From the NCBI GenBank assembly GCA_946624065.1, contig CAMORT010000072.1:1-8361 (forward strand): DNA of 8,361 nucleotides. The letters run 5' to 3'. Shown one piece after another: positions 1 to 6,966 of this stretch. How positions within the stretch are numbered: the first letter of the stretch is position 1; each line of letters begins with the position of its first letter. The notes beneath the pieces are model-generated. The model searched no databases. It was given only the letters and a program-made list of their open reading frames with translations, and was not told where the DNA came from. Made by a program: the position numbers and the translations under genes. The stretch comes from F23-D06 sp002392325. GTDB taxonomy: Bacteria; Bacteroidota; Bacteroidia; Bacteroidales; WCHB1-69.

Positions 1-1128
1 GCCGATGAGCACTTCCCTGCCCTGCTCCACGCAAGCGCGCTCCGTGAGACCTACGGAAGCGATTTCGGGCGTGGTGTAGGTACAACCCGGAATATTGCCG
101 TAATCAACCGGTTCGGGATTGAGGCCCGCGATTTTCTCCACGCAGACCTCCGCCTCGTGCGATGCCACATGCGCCAGAGCGGGACCGTGCACAATGTCAC
201 CGATGGCATACACGCCCTCCACATTGGTGCGGTAGAAGTCGTCCACCACCACCTTGCCGCGCTCGGTCTGCACACCGCACTCCTCAAGGCCAATGCCTTC
301 GATGTTGGTGGCGACACCCACGGCCGACAACACGATATCACACTCGATTTCCGTTATTTTCTCTTTTGCGTCTTTCACGGTGACCACGCACTTGTCGCCC
401 ACCACATCCACTTTCTCCACTGCGGCGGCGGTCATCGTCTTGATGCCGGCCTTGCGGAAACAGCGGGCCAGCGTGGCGGCAATGTCGTCATCCTCGACAG
501 GCACCAGACGCGGCATATACTCCACGATGGTCACTTTCGTGCCCATGGTGGAATAGAAATAAGCCAGCTCACTGCCTATGGCTCCGGAGCCCATAACCAC
601 CATAGTTTCAGGCAACTGCGGCAATGTCAGTGCCTCGCGGTAACCGATAATCTTCTTACCGTCCTGCGGCACATTAGGCAGACTGCGCGAGCGGGCGCCC
701 GTGGCCAAAACCACATGGTTGGCTTCATATACCGTTACCGTGCCATCGGCAGCGGTGACCTCAACTTTGTGTCCGGGAAGCAGTTTGCCAAAACCGGCAA
801 TCACCTCCACATTGTTCTTCTTCAGCAAGTACTGCACGCCCTTGCTCATCTGCTCGGCCACGCCGCGACTGCGTTTCACCACGGCCTCGAAATCGGGTTT
901 CACCGCACCTTCCACCTGCAGGCCGTACTCGGCGGCGTGCGACATATATTTGAACACTTGCGCCGATTTCAGCAGCGCTTTGGTGGGAATACAACCCCAG
1001 TTCAGGCAGATACCGCCCAGTTCGGCGCGTTCCACAACGGCCACTTTCATGTTGAGTTGACTTGCGCGGATGGCTGCCACATAGCCGCCAGGGCCGCTTC
1101 CGATAACGATAAGATCAAAATTTTGCAT
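1..1128 (-). CDS. lpdA: Dihydrolipoamide dehydrogenase (E3), 3' end cut by window edge
   Basis: FAD-dependent pyridine nucleotide-disulfide oxidoreductase that reoxidises dihydrolipoyl groups of 2-oxo-acid dehydrogenase complexes (or the glycine cleavage system) in the cytoplasm and makes NADH. The reading frame is open from an ATG at 1128 to the left edge, giving 376 codons of the usual 450-475. Visible in order: the FAD-binding GSGPGG near residues 10-15; the redox-active disulfide motif GGICLNWGCIPTK with C41 and C46; ATGAR at 142-146; the NAD-binding GSGAIGSE at 180-187; and the second FAD motif AIGD at 308-311. The missing C-terminal part should hold the dimerisation domain with the catalytic His-Glu pair. 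The W in CLNWGC is, from memory, common in Bacteroidota E3 proteins. No E1 or E2 gene is visible, so the partner complex is unknown. The gene is divergent from higBA. Family assignment is very secure; the gene symbol follows the family. Confidence 0.96.
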   Translation of the reverse strand, partial: MQNFDLIVIGSGPGGYVAAIRASQLNMKVAVVERAELGGICLNWGCIPTKALLKSAQVFKYMSHAAEYGLQVEGAVKPDFEAVVKRSRGVAEQMSKGVQYLLKKNNVEVIAGFGKLLPGHKVEVTAADGTVTVYEANHVVLATGARSRSLPNVPQDGKKIIGYREALTLPQLPETMVVMGSGAIGSELAYFYSTMGTKVTIVEYMPRLVPVEDDDIAATLARCFRKAGIKTMTAAAVEKVDVVGDKCVVTVKDAKEKITEIECDIVLSAVGVATNIEGIGLEECGVQTERGKVVVDDFYRTNVEGVYAIGDIVHGPALAHVASHEAEVCVEKIAGLNPEPVDYGNIPGCTYTTPEIASVGLTERACVEQGREVLIG

Positions 1129-1145
1129 GATATTATTTATTAATT

Positions 1146-1173
1146 GTTGAGACACACGGCCGTGTGTCTGTAC
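1146..1173. repeat. 28-nt near-perfect palindrome in the lpdA leader
   Basis: The central 20 nt (1150-1169, AGACACACGGCCGTGTGTCT) are a perfect inverted repeat with no spacer. Flanking GT (1146-1147) and AC (1172-1173) extend it to 28 nt with two mismatched pairs. It lies between the lpdA -7 element (1191-1198) and the start codon (1128), so it would be in the lpdA 5' leader RNA, ending 17 nt before the ATG. It has no T tract after it in the lpdA direction. It could be a dispersed REP-like palindrome, a dimeric repressor operator, or an RNA hairpin. From memory, GGCCGTG-centred palindromes of this kind recur between genes in Bacteroidota; I could not check this. Confidence 0.7.
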
Positions 1174-1190
1174 TATTGATTTCTGAGGTG

Positions 1191-1198
1191 CAAAAATA
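1191..1198 (-). promoter_or_regulatory. Predicted lpdA promoter, -7 element
   Basis: Read on the minus strand this is TATTTTTG, an exact match to the Bacteroidota -7 consensus TAnnTTTG, 62 nt upstream of the lpdA ATG. The nearest TTG-type upstream element (minus strand of 1223-1225) is 24 nt away, longer than the usual 19-21 spacing, so only the -7 element is well supported. Confidence 0.5.
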
Positions 1199-1242
1199 AT
1201 GAATTTTATTGTTGCGGCATGACAAGCAAAAAAATTCGCAAT

Positions 1243-1276
1243 TTTGATAATTATTCGATTATATTTTGTATTTTTG
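1243..1276 (+). promoter_or_regulatory. Predicted higBA promoter
   Basis: TTTG at 1243-1246 and TATTTTTG at 1269-1276 match the Bacteroidota -33 and -7 elements, with a spacer of 22 nt (consensus about 19-21). The -7 element ends 18 nt before the higB ATG, which predicts a very short, A-rich leader without a Shine-Dalgarno sequence. It also argues against the in-frame TTG start at 1244, which lies inside the promoter. Autorepression by HigA would be expected here from the family; no operator palindrome was identified. Confidence 0.55.
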
Positions 1277-1294
1277 CTGTCTAAACTTTCAACC

Positions 1295-1612
1295 ATGAAC
1301 ATTGAATTTAATGATAACGCATTGGAAGAACTCTATGTGTCAGGGAACACTTCAGACAGCAAATACAAACGACTGCCAAAAGACATTGTTAAACAGTATG
1401 TTAAGGTGGTGAATTACCTCAGAGCCGCACCAAGAATAGAGCATCTCTATCAAATTAAATCACTGCATTATAAGAAAAAAGAAGGTAATCTAAAAGGGAT
1501 GGAAGCAGTATGGATCAACACCCAATATCGACTTCTATTTAGAAGTTCCCCTGACAAGCAAAGCATTATAGTAAATATTTTATTGATTGAAATCTCAAAG
1601 CACTATGAATAA
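1295..1612 (+). CDS. higB: HigB-like toxin of a type II toxin-antitoxin pair (RelE/ParE superfamily)
   Basis: A 105-residue protein of the RelE/ParE-fold mRNA interferase group. HigB toxins cut mRNA in the ribosomal A site, and growth arrest is relieved by the cognate HigA. The HigB signature is visible in the second half: SLH at 56-58, LKG at 66-68, W73, and QYRLLF at 77-82, the usual core of the beta-sheet carrying the catalytic basic residues. Length fits the family (about 90-110). The ATG at 1295 is chosen because the promoter element lies just before it and an upstream TTG would add 17 hydrophobic residues unlike the family. Its last 8 bases overlap higA, the usual toxin-first order of higBA. 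The gene is visibly more AT-rich than lpdA and rnfBC on either side, consistent with acquisition by transfer. Activity is inferred, not shown. Confidence 0.88.
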   Translation: MNIEFNDNALEELYVSGNTSDSKYKRLPKDIVKQYVKVVNYLRAAPRIEHLYQIKSLHYKKKEGNLKGMEAVWINTQYRLLFRSSPDKQSIIVNILLIEISKHYE

Positions 1613-1970
1613 AAGCAACACCAAACCAATAATCGCCACACATCCGGGCGAATTGATAAAAGACGAATTACAGGAACGTGGAATGACTCAAAAACAGCTT
1701 GCTGCTGCCACAGGAATCAAGACATCAGTATTGAGCGAAACCATCAACGGCAAGCGGGCTATTTCTCAAAATGTCGCCATCGCCTTGGAAAACGCTCTGG
1801 GTATCTCAGCAGAAATGTGGATGAATCTGCAAGTTCAATATAACCTGGACACAATTGCCGCTTCTGCCCGAAACAACGCAAAAGAAACGGTCAGAGTAAC
1901 CATTCCCCACGGCGATATGAATTTGCTCCGGGAACTCGCCCGTAAGTTCGGGTGGGCGTGCCTTTTTTAA
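1605..1970 (+). CDS. higA: HigA-like antitoxin, XRE-family helix-turn-helix
   Basis: A 121-residue DNA-binding antitoxin expected to neutralise the upstream HigB and repress the shared promoter. The typical HigA opening HPGE is at residues 13-16. The XRE helix-turn-helix follows: MTQKQLAAATGI at 27-38, recognition-helix region SVLSETINGKR at 41-51, then NVAIALENALGI at 56-67. The tail beyond about residue 80 (ending RKFGWACLF) is the less conserved extension. The ATG at 1605 is preferred over an in-frame TTG at 1587, because it gives the 8-bp overlap ATGAATAA with the higB stop and starts just before the conserved domain. Translational coupling is likely from this overlap. Co-transcribed with higB. 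Confidence 0.9.
   Translation: MNKSNTKPIIATHPGELIKDELQERGMTQKQLAAATGIKTSVLSETINGKRAISQNVAIALENALGISAEMWMNLQVQYNLDTIAASARNNAKETVRVTIPHGDMNLLRELARKFGWACLF
1935..1968 (+). terminator. Possible higBA terminator overlapping the higA 3' end
   Basis: CTCGCCCG (1935-1942) can pair with CGGGTGGG (1949-1956), with two G-U pairs and a 6-nt loop. After a 6-nt gap there is a run of six T at 1963-1968, two bases before the end of the higA stop codon. An alternative stem pairs CGCCC 1937-1941 with GGGCG 1954-1958. The gap between stem and T run and the overlap with coding sequence make it weaker than the two other terminators in the window. Confidence 0.4.
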
Positions 1971-2050
1971 TCATATAACCACGTCAGCACCTATATCATC
2001 ACCAAAAAAATGATTTTAAAATACATATAGAATATCACACCATTTTTTAT

Positions 2051-2058
2051 TATTTTTG
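2051..2058 (+). promoter_or_regulatory. Predicted rnfBC promoter, -7 element
   Basis: TATTTTTG, an exact TAnnTTTG match, 25 nt upstream of the rnfB GTG. The leader between them is A-rich (runs of A and AAAACAAC), as usual in Bacteroidota genes without a Shine-Dalgarno sequence. No TTTG is seen at the -33 position. Confidence 0.5.
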
Positions 2059-2083
2059 CGGTCAAAATTAAAACAACAAAAAA

Positions 2084-2956
2084 GTGGCAACATCAACTAT
2101 CCTTTATGCCGCACTGACTATAGGTCTAATCGGATTGATAGCGGCTGTAATTTTGCATTTTGTATCAAAAATATTCCATGTGGAAGAGGACCCGCGCATT
2201 GACGAGGTGCAGGCCTGCCTGCCCGGTGCCAACTGCGGCGGTTGCGGCTTTGCCGGCTGCCGTGCCATGGCCGAGGCTATGGTGAAGACCATGGACCTCA
2301 ACATCGCGTATTGTCCCGGCGGCGACTACGACAAAATCGGCGAGATCCTGGGCATCAAGGCCGAGGCCCGCGAACCGCAAGTTTGCGTGGTGCGCTGCAA
2401 CGGCACCTGTGAGAACGCCCCCGCCAAGGTAAACTACGACTCTGCCTTCACCTGTGCCTTCGCCAACTCATTGTACGCTGGTGAGAGCGCCTGCCCCTTC
2501 GGGTGCCTGGGTTGCGGCGACTGCGTGGACGCCTGCCAGTTCGACGCCATCCACATCAACCCTGAAACCCACCTGCCCGAGGTGAACGAAGACCTCTGCG
2601 TAGGTTGCAAGGCCTGCGCCAGGGCATGCCCGCGCGGCGTGCTCGAAATCCGCGACAAGGGCAAGAACAACCGCCGTGTGTTCGTGGCCTGCAACAACAA
2701 GGAAAAAGGCGCTGTGGCACGCAAGAACTGCAAGGCCGCCTGTATCGGCTGTGGCAAGTGCGCCAAAACCTGCCCCTTTGAAGCCATCACCGTCACCGAC
2801 AACCTCGCCTACATTGATTATACCAAGTGCAAGGCCTGCCGCAAGTGCGTGGCCGAGTGCCCCACCGGCGCCATCCATGCCGTGAACTTCCCTGAGAAGA
2901 AAGCACCCGTGGCCGCCCCTGCCGAAACTCAACCCGCTGAAACCGTACAACAATAA
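2084..2956 (+). CDS. rnfB: Rnf electron transport complex subunit B, long multi-cluster form
   Basis: RnfB is the polyferredoxin subunit that accepts electrons from (or gives them to) soluble ferredoxin in the Rnf ferredoxin:NAD+ oxidoreductase, an ion pump of the inner membrane. The 290-residue product starts with one membrane helix (about residues 5-28). The RnfB-specific 4Fe-4S domain follows (C51, C54, C59, C77), then a conserved Cys-rich linker (C101, C105, C109). Four ferredoxin-type 4Fe-4S sites come next: C141/144/147/151, C172/175/178/182, C220/223/226/230 and C249/252/255/259. This is the long form found in anaerobes; the enterobacterial protein is about 190 residues with fewer clusters. 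A Pro/Ala-rich tail (about 268-290) ends it. GTG is the start, because the next in-frame ATG (M62) would remove the helix and first cluster. rnfC follows after 18 nt, in one operon. Confidence 0.95.
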   Translation: MATSTILYAALTIGLIGLIAAVILHFVSKIFHVEEDPRIDEVQACLPGANCGGCGFAGCRAMAEAMVKTMDLNIAYCPGGDYDKIGEILGIKAEAREPQVCVVRCNGTCENAPAKVNYDSAFTCAFANSLYAGESACPFGCLGCGDCVDACQFDAIHINPETHLPEVNEDLCVGCKACARACPRGVLEIRDKGKNNRRVFVACNNKEKGAVARKNCKAACIGCGKCAKTCPFEAITVTDNLAYIDYTKCKACRKCVAECPTGAIHAVNFPEKKAPVAAPAETQPAETVQQ

Positions 2957-2974
2957 AACCAGAACCTTAACATC

Positions 2975-4363
2975 ATGGATCCCATTACCATCACCAAAGA
3001 AATAAAACGCGAAATCAAGAAACTCGGCAAGAGAACCTTCCACTTGGGCGGTGTACACCCCGAAGCCAACAAATTTGCGCACTCCGCTGAAGTTTATACT
3101 TTCCCCCTGCCCGATCAGGCCGTGGTCTATATGACCCAGCACCTCGGCGCACCCGCCACTCCTATCGTGCAAAAGGGCGACAAGGTGAAGGTCGGACAAC
3201 TCATCGGCGAGGCGCAGACTTTCATGTGCGCCAATGTGCACGCACCCATCTCCGGCACGGTGAACCGCATTGACATGATTGCCGACATCTCCGGATACAA
3301 GAAACCCGCCATCGTCATCGACCGCGAAGGCGACGAATGGGACGAGAGCATTGACACCACGCCGGACATCATCCGCGAAATCAAGCTCAACAAAGAGGAA
3401 ATCATCGCCCGCATGAAAGACCGCGGCATCGTGGGTCTGGGCGGCGCCTGCTTCCCCACCCACATCAAATACATGCTCAAACCGGAGCAAAAATGCGAAT
3501 ACCTCATCATCAACGCCGCCGAGTGCGAGCCCTACATCTCCACCGACAACCGCGTGATTCTGGAACGCACCGAACAGTGCCTCATCGGCATTGAGATCGC
3601 CCTCATCGCCTCCGGCGCAGAAAAAGCCATCATCGGCATTGAGGCCAACAAGCCCAGAGCCATTGCCGCTTTGATTGAGATGTGCAAGAAGTTCACGAAC
3701 ATCGAGGTTCAGCCCCTGAAGATAAAATACCCACAAGGTGCTGAAAAACAGTTGATTAAAGCCATTACCGGACGCAGCGTACCCAATGGTGCCCTGCCCA
3801 TCTCCGTGGGTTGCATTGTGAACAACATCACGACCATGTATGTGCTGTATCAGGCAGTGCAGAAAAACAAGCCCATCATCCAAGCTTACACCACAGTATC
3901 CGGCAAATCGCTGCCCGCTGAGCAATGCAAGATTTTCCGTCTGCGCCTGGGAACCCCCATCCGTGATGTGCTCAACGCCGTTGGCATTCCGGAGGACACC
4001 GGCAAGATCATCTCCGGCGGTCCTATGATGGGCAAAGCCATCGCCAACCTCGACGCTTATATTGCCAAGGGCATGGGCAGTTTGCTCTTCATGAACGAAA
4101 AAGAGAGCAAACGCGGGGAAGTGCACCCCTGCCTGCGCTGTGGCAAGTGCGTGTCGGGCTGCCCGATGGGTCTCCAACCCTTCATGCTGCACGCATACGC
4201 TGAACTCAAACGCTACGAGGACTGCGAAAAACTTGGCATCATGAACTGCATCGAATGCGGCAGCTGCTCCTACTCCTGCCCGTCCAACCGCCCGCTGGTG
4301 GACTTTATCCGCGTGGGCAAGGCCAAAACCGGTGCCATGATTCGCGCCCGCAACGCTAAATAA
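2975..4363 (+). CDS. rnfC: Rnf electron transport complex subunit C
   Basis: RnfC is the peripheral NADH-oxidising/NAD+-reducing subunit, related to the flavin- and NADH-binding subunit of complex I. The 462-residue product has the family opening FHLGGVHPEANK at 22-33 and a barrel-sandwich segment (about 65-100). The nucleotide/flavin-site motifs are GLGGACFPTH (154-163) and NAAECEPY (180-187), and two 4Fe-4S sites lie near the C terminus (C386/389/392/396 and C425/428/431/435). Length is typical of the shorter RnfC without the long Ala/Lys-rich tail of enterobacteria. C159 replaces the Gly most often seen in GGAGFPT; I regard this as a tolerated variant. It lies 18 nt after rnfB with no terminator between. 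A strong terminator follows 32 nt after the stop, and rnfD, rnfG, rnfE and rnfA are absent downstream, which is unusual. Confidence 0.95.
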   Translation: MDPITITKEIKREIKKLGKRTFHLGGVHPEANKFAHSAEVYTFPLPDQAVVYMTQHLGAPATPIVQKGDKVKVGQLIGEAQTFMCANVHAPISGTVNRIDMIADISGYKKPAIVIDREGDEWDESIDTTPDIIREIKLNKEEIIARMKDRGIVGLGGACFPTHIKYMLKPEQKCEYLIINAAECEPYISTDNRVILERTEQCLIGIEIALIASGAEKAIIGIEANKPRAIAALIEMCKKFTNIEVQPLKIKYPQGAEKQLIKAITGRSVPNGALPISVGCIVNNITTMYVLYQAVQKNKPIIQAYTTVSGKSLPAEQCKIFRLRLGTPIRDVLNAVGIPEDTGKIISGGPMMGKAIANLDAYIAKGMGSLLFMNEKESKRGEVHPCLRCGKCVSGCPMGLQPFMLHAYAELKRYEDCEKLGIMNCIECGSCSYSCPSNRPLVDFIRVGKAKTGAMIRARNAK

Positions 4364-4395
4364 CGAAACGAAATCCTTAATAATCACATATTTAC

Positions 4396-4423
4396 GGGCG
4401 TGACTCATTCACGCCCATTTATT
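4396..4423 (+). terminator. Intrinsic terminator after rnfC
   Basis: A perfect 8-bp stem GGGCGTGA (4396-4403) / TCACGCCC (4409-4416) with a 5-nt loop is followed by ATTTATTTA. It lies between rnfC and the peptidase gene, 12 nt before the latter's ATG. It marks the end of the rnfBC transcript or acts as an attenuator for the gene beyond it. Confidence 0.8.
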
Positions 4424-4435
4424 TAATCTACGATT

Positions 4436-6757
4436 ATGAAAAAAACAATAACCGCCCTTCTGTTGATATGCTGCGCCTGGTTCGCCTGCGCACAAGACCG
4501 CGCCGACTCCATGCATGTGGCCCACTACGACCTCCATCTGGACATCCTGGATTTCACGGCCAAAACCATCAACGGTTATGTGGATCTGACCATGGTCAGC
4601 AAAGTGAACAACCTGTCACAATATGTGCTCGACCTGCAAGGACTCACGGTGGACTCCGTCTTCATTGACGGCCAAAACGCCAGTTTCACGCATCAGAACT
4701 TCAAAATCTACATCCCTCACACTTCTCAGCAGGGCGACACCGCCATCATTCGAGTCTATTACCATGGTGCACCCGTTCACGACTCCTACATCGGCGGATT
4801 CTACTATACCGGCCAATACTGCTACAACATCGGGGTGGCTTTCGATTACCAACCGCACACCTTCGGCAGATGCTGGATCCCTTGTCTGGACTTTTTCACC
4901 GACAAATCCACTTACACCATGCACATCCGCACAGAGCCAGGAAAAATGGCCGTCTGCGGCGGCATGCTGACCGACACGGTGACGCTGGCCGACAGCACCC
5001 GCATTTGGACTTGGGAACTGGAACAGCCCATCCCCATCTATCTGGCCTCTGTAGCCGTCGGCGACTACAGATTGTATGAAGACCTCTACCATGGCATCGA
5101 AGCGGACATCCCCATTCAAATCTATGCCCAACCCAGCACTATTGACAAAGTGTCCGGTTCCTTCCTTCATCTGAAGGATGTGCTGCAGATGTATGAGCAG
5201 AACTTTGGTCCATACCGCTGGCCCAGAGTGGGTTATGTGGATGTGATTCACAACGGAGGCGCTATGGAACACGCCACCAACATTGCCTATCCGCATTCCG
5301 CCTTCACAGGAACCACGGCTTACGAGTCGCTTTACGCGCACGAGCTGTTCCATTTGTGGTTCGGTGACCTCATCACCTGCAACCGCGCCGAAGAAATGTG
5401 GATCAACGAGGGCTTTGCCTCGTACGCCGAAGCACTGTGCGAGGGGCATTTGCACAGCGCCACCAATCCGAACGCCTACATCGACTATATCCGTGATTAT
5501 CATCACAATGTGCTGAAAAACCTGAAGAAGGATGACGGTGGATTGTATGCACTTGACAATGTGCCACAGACCTACACCTATGGCACACATTCCTACAAGA
5601 AAGGCGCAGTGGTCATCCACTCACTGCGCAGTTACATGGGTGATTCGCTATTCTTCGGCGGTTTGCGAAACCTGCTAACCCACTATGCCTACCAAAATGT
5701 CAGTTCCGAGCAGTTTTTCAACTATCTGTCGCAAAACACCGGCATGAACCTGCAGGATTTCTACGAGGGTTGGGTGCACCAGCCCGGATTCCTGCATTTC
5801 TCCATCGATTCCATCGTGCCGCTGCAAGGCAACCAATACCGTGTGCATCTGCACCAGAAACTCTTCGGCGGCACACAATTCGCCAATAGTAACAAAGTGG
5901 ACCTCACCTTTGTGTCCGCACAACGCGAGCTGCACACCGTACCCGATGTGATGTTCTCCGGCGAGTTCGGCACCGTGGAAGTGACCATTCCTTTCGTACC
6001 GGTATTTGGCATGGTAGATTACTATGAGAAATTGGCCGATGCCACCATAGACTATTCGAAATCGTTGACCTCCGGAGCCACCTGGTCGCCTGCAGATGCG
6101 GGCTGCACCGTGCACCTGGAGCACTTTCCCGATACTGTTTTGGTTCGCCTGGAGCACAACTATGTCGCCCCTGACCAGCCCGAAACGCTTCCGGATAACA
6201 TCTACCGAGTTTCAGGTTCCCACTACTGGACCATCAACATGGCCTACGACAACAGCGTAAACACCATTCCAACAGGAACATTGCGATTCCAATACCAACG
6301 GGGATCCAACTACACATTGGATTACGACCTCATGCAAGGGTATAATGCGGAAAACATCAAACTGCTGCACCGCCCGTCCGCAAGCCATCCATGGCAAGTG
6401 GTGCACGCCACCCGTTCCGGAAGCCCTTATAGCGGTTATCTGACGACCGATTTTCTCGTGCCGGGCCAATATTGTCTGGCTGTCGGCGATCCTTCCGCTT
6501 CCATCTCCGAATATCTTTCTGAAAAAGAACTGCATATCTACCCCAACCCGGCAGATGATATGCTGAACATTCTGATTAACGAACCTTCAAAGAATATGAA
6601 GGCCTCCATCATGGACTCTACCGGTAAAATTGTGAAAAGCATCAAGTTGAAATCGGGAGAAAACAGCATCAACATCCACAACCTTCCTTCGGGAACTTAC
6701 ATTATAAGAGCGATGGACGGCTCCGGGACATGGTCTAAAAGATTTGTGAAGAAATAG
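4436..6757 (+). CDS. Secreted M1-family zinc metallopeptidase with T9SS type A sorting domain
   Basis: A 773-residue gluzincin of the M1 aminopeptidase family, expected to remove N-terminal residues from peptides outside the cell. It has a signal peptide (MKK, hydrophobic core, AxA site at 17-19, cleavage before Q20). The N-terminal beta domain is about 25-200. The substrate-anchoring motif GAMEH is at 275-279, in place of the classical GAMEN. The zinc site HELFH is at 302-306 with the third ligand E325 exactly 18 residues later (WINEGF), and the likely catalytic Tyr387 is in HSYKKGAVV. A beta-rich C-terminal part follows. The last ~78 residues (from IYPNPADD at 701) are a T9SS type A sorting domain ending SKRFVKK, so the protein should cross the outer membrane by type IX secretion and be released or anchored on the surface. 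No promoter element is seen between the rnfC terminator and its ATG. Exact substrate preference is unknown. Confidence 0.93.
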   Translation: MKKTITALLLICCAWFACAQDRADSMHVAHYDLHLDILDFTAKTINGYVDLTMVSKVNNLSQYVLDLQGLTVDSVFIDGQNASFTHQNFKIYIPHTSQQGDTAIIRVYYHGAPVHDSYIGGFYYTGQYCYNIGVAFDYQPHTFGRCWIPCLDFFTDKSTYTMHIRTEPGKMAVCGGMLTDTVTLADSTRIWTWELEQPIPIYLASVAVGDYRLYEDLYHGIEADIPIQIYAQPSTIDKVSGSFLHLKDVLQMYEQNFGPYRWPRVGYVDVIHNGGAMEHATNIAYPHSAFTGTTAYESLYAHELFHLWFGDLITCNRAEEMWINEGFASYAEALCEGHLHSATNPNAYIDYIRDYHHNVLKNLKKDDGGLYALDNVPQTYTYGTHSYKKGAVVIHSLRSYMGDSLFFGGLRNLLTHYAYQNVSSEQFFNYLSQNTGMNLQDFYEGWVHQPGFLHFSIDSIVPLQGNQYRVHLHQKLFGGTQFANSNKVDLTFVSAQRELHTVPDVMFSGEFGTVEVTIPFVPVFGMVDYYEKLADATIDYSKSLTSGATWSPADAGCTVHLEHFPDTVLVRLEHNYVAPDQPETLPDNIYRVSGSHYWTINMAYDNSVNTIPTGTLRFQYQRGSNYTLDYDLMQGYNAENIKLLHRPSASHPWQVVHATRSGSPYSGYLTTDFLVPGQYCLAVGDPSASISEYLSEKELHIYPNPADDMLNILINEPSKNMKASIMDSTGKIVKSIKLKSGENSINIHNLPSGTYIIRAMDGSGTWSKRFVKK

Positions 6758-6804
6758 CCTGTGGGCACAAGAGTCAAAGGACTAGTTTATGTCAACTTTT
6801 TTTG

Positions 6805-6812
6805 TACTTTTG
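6805..6812 (+). promoter_or_regulatory. Predicted tRNA-Leu promoter, -7 element
   Basis: TACTTTTG, an exact TAnnTTTG match, 16 nt before the first base of the tRNA. No clear -33 element is seen. No terminator is visible after the upstream peptidase gene, so read-through could also contribute. Confidence 0.55.
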
Positions 6813-6828
6813 CGCCCTCAAAAAAAAT

Positions 6829-6910
6829 GCGGATGTGGCGTAATCGGTAGCCGCGCTAGACTTAGGATCTAGTGGTGAAAGCCGTGGGGGTTCGAGTCCC
6901 CCCATCCGCA
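6829..6910 (+). tRNA. tRNA-Leu (anticodon UAG)
   Basis: An 82-nt class II tRNA. Acceptor stem GCGGATG (6829-6835) pairs perfectly with CATCCGC (6903-6909), with discriminator A6910. The anticodon stem CTAGA/TCTAG (6856-6860/6868-6872) encloses the loop CTTAGGA with anticodon TAG at 6863-6865, reading CUA and probably other CUN leucine codons. The 13-nt variable arm (6873-6885) is the length expected for Leu. The T arm is GGGGG-TTCGAGT-CCCCC (6886-6902). The 3' CCA is not encoded (CAAG follows), so it must be added by the CCA-adding enzyme. Confidence 0.96.
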
Positions 6911-6919
6911 CAAGGCGAC

Positions 6920-6948
6920 AAACGAGGGATGTTTTCCCTCGTTTTTTT
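6920..6948 (+). terminator. Intrinsic terminator of tRNA-Leu
   Basis: Stem AAACGAGGGA (6920-6929) pairs with TCCCTCGTTT (6935-6944) across a TGTTT loop, and T runs from 6942 to 6948. It begins 9 nt after the tRNA ends, the usual arrangement for a single-tRNA transcript. Confidence 0.88.
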
Positions 6949-6966
6949 GTTATCTTCAACCCCACC

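Noticed and set aside
157..1143. A 328-codon plus-strand open frame over lpdA
   Set aside because: The minus strand encodes lpdA with all redox and nucleotide motifs. The plus-strand product is His-rich without domain features and lies entirely over that gene.
1244..1294. TTG start adding 17 residues to HigB
   Set aside because: It would place the start inside the predicted promoter and add a hydrophobic stretch not typical of the family. ATG at 1295 fits better.
2468..4408. A 646-codon open frame on the minus strand opposite rnfB and rnfC
   Set aside because: It is antisense to two secure genes. It arises from their GC-rich third positions, its Ala/Gly/His/Val-rich product has no recognisable domain, and it crosses the rnfB-rnfC junction and the terminator.
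4616..5620. A 334-codon minus-strand open frame over the M1 peptidase
   Set aside because: It is a mirror frame of a gene with an intact HExxH-x18-E zinc site, and it has no promoter or recognisable product of its own.
6829..6910. tRNA-Leu as an integration site for a mobile element
   Set aside because: No integrase gene or duplicated tRNA 3' end is visible in the window, and the downstream genes are ordinary chromosomal genes.
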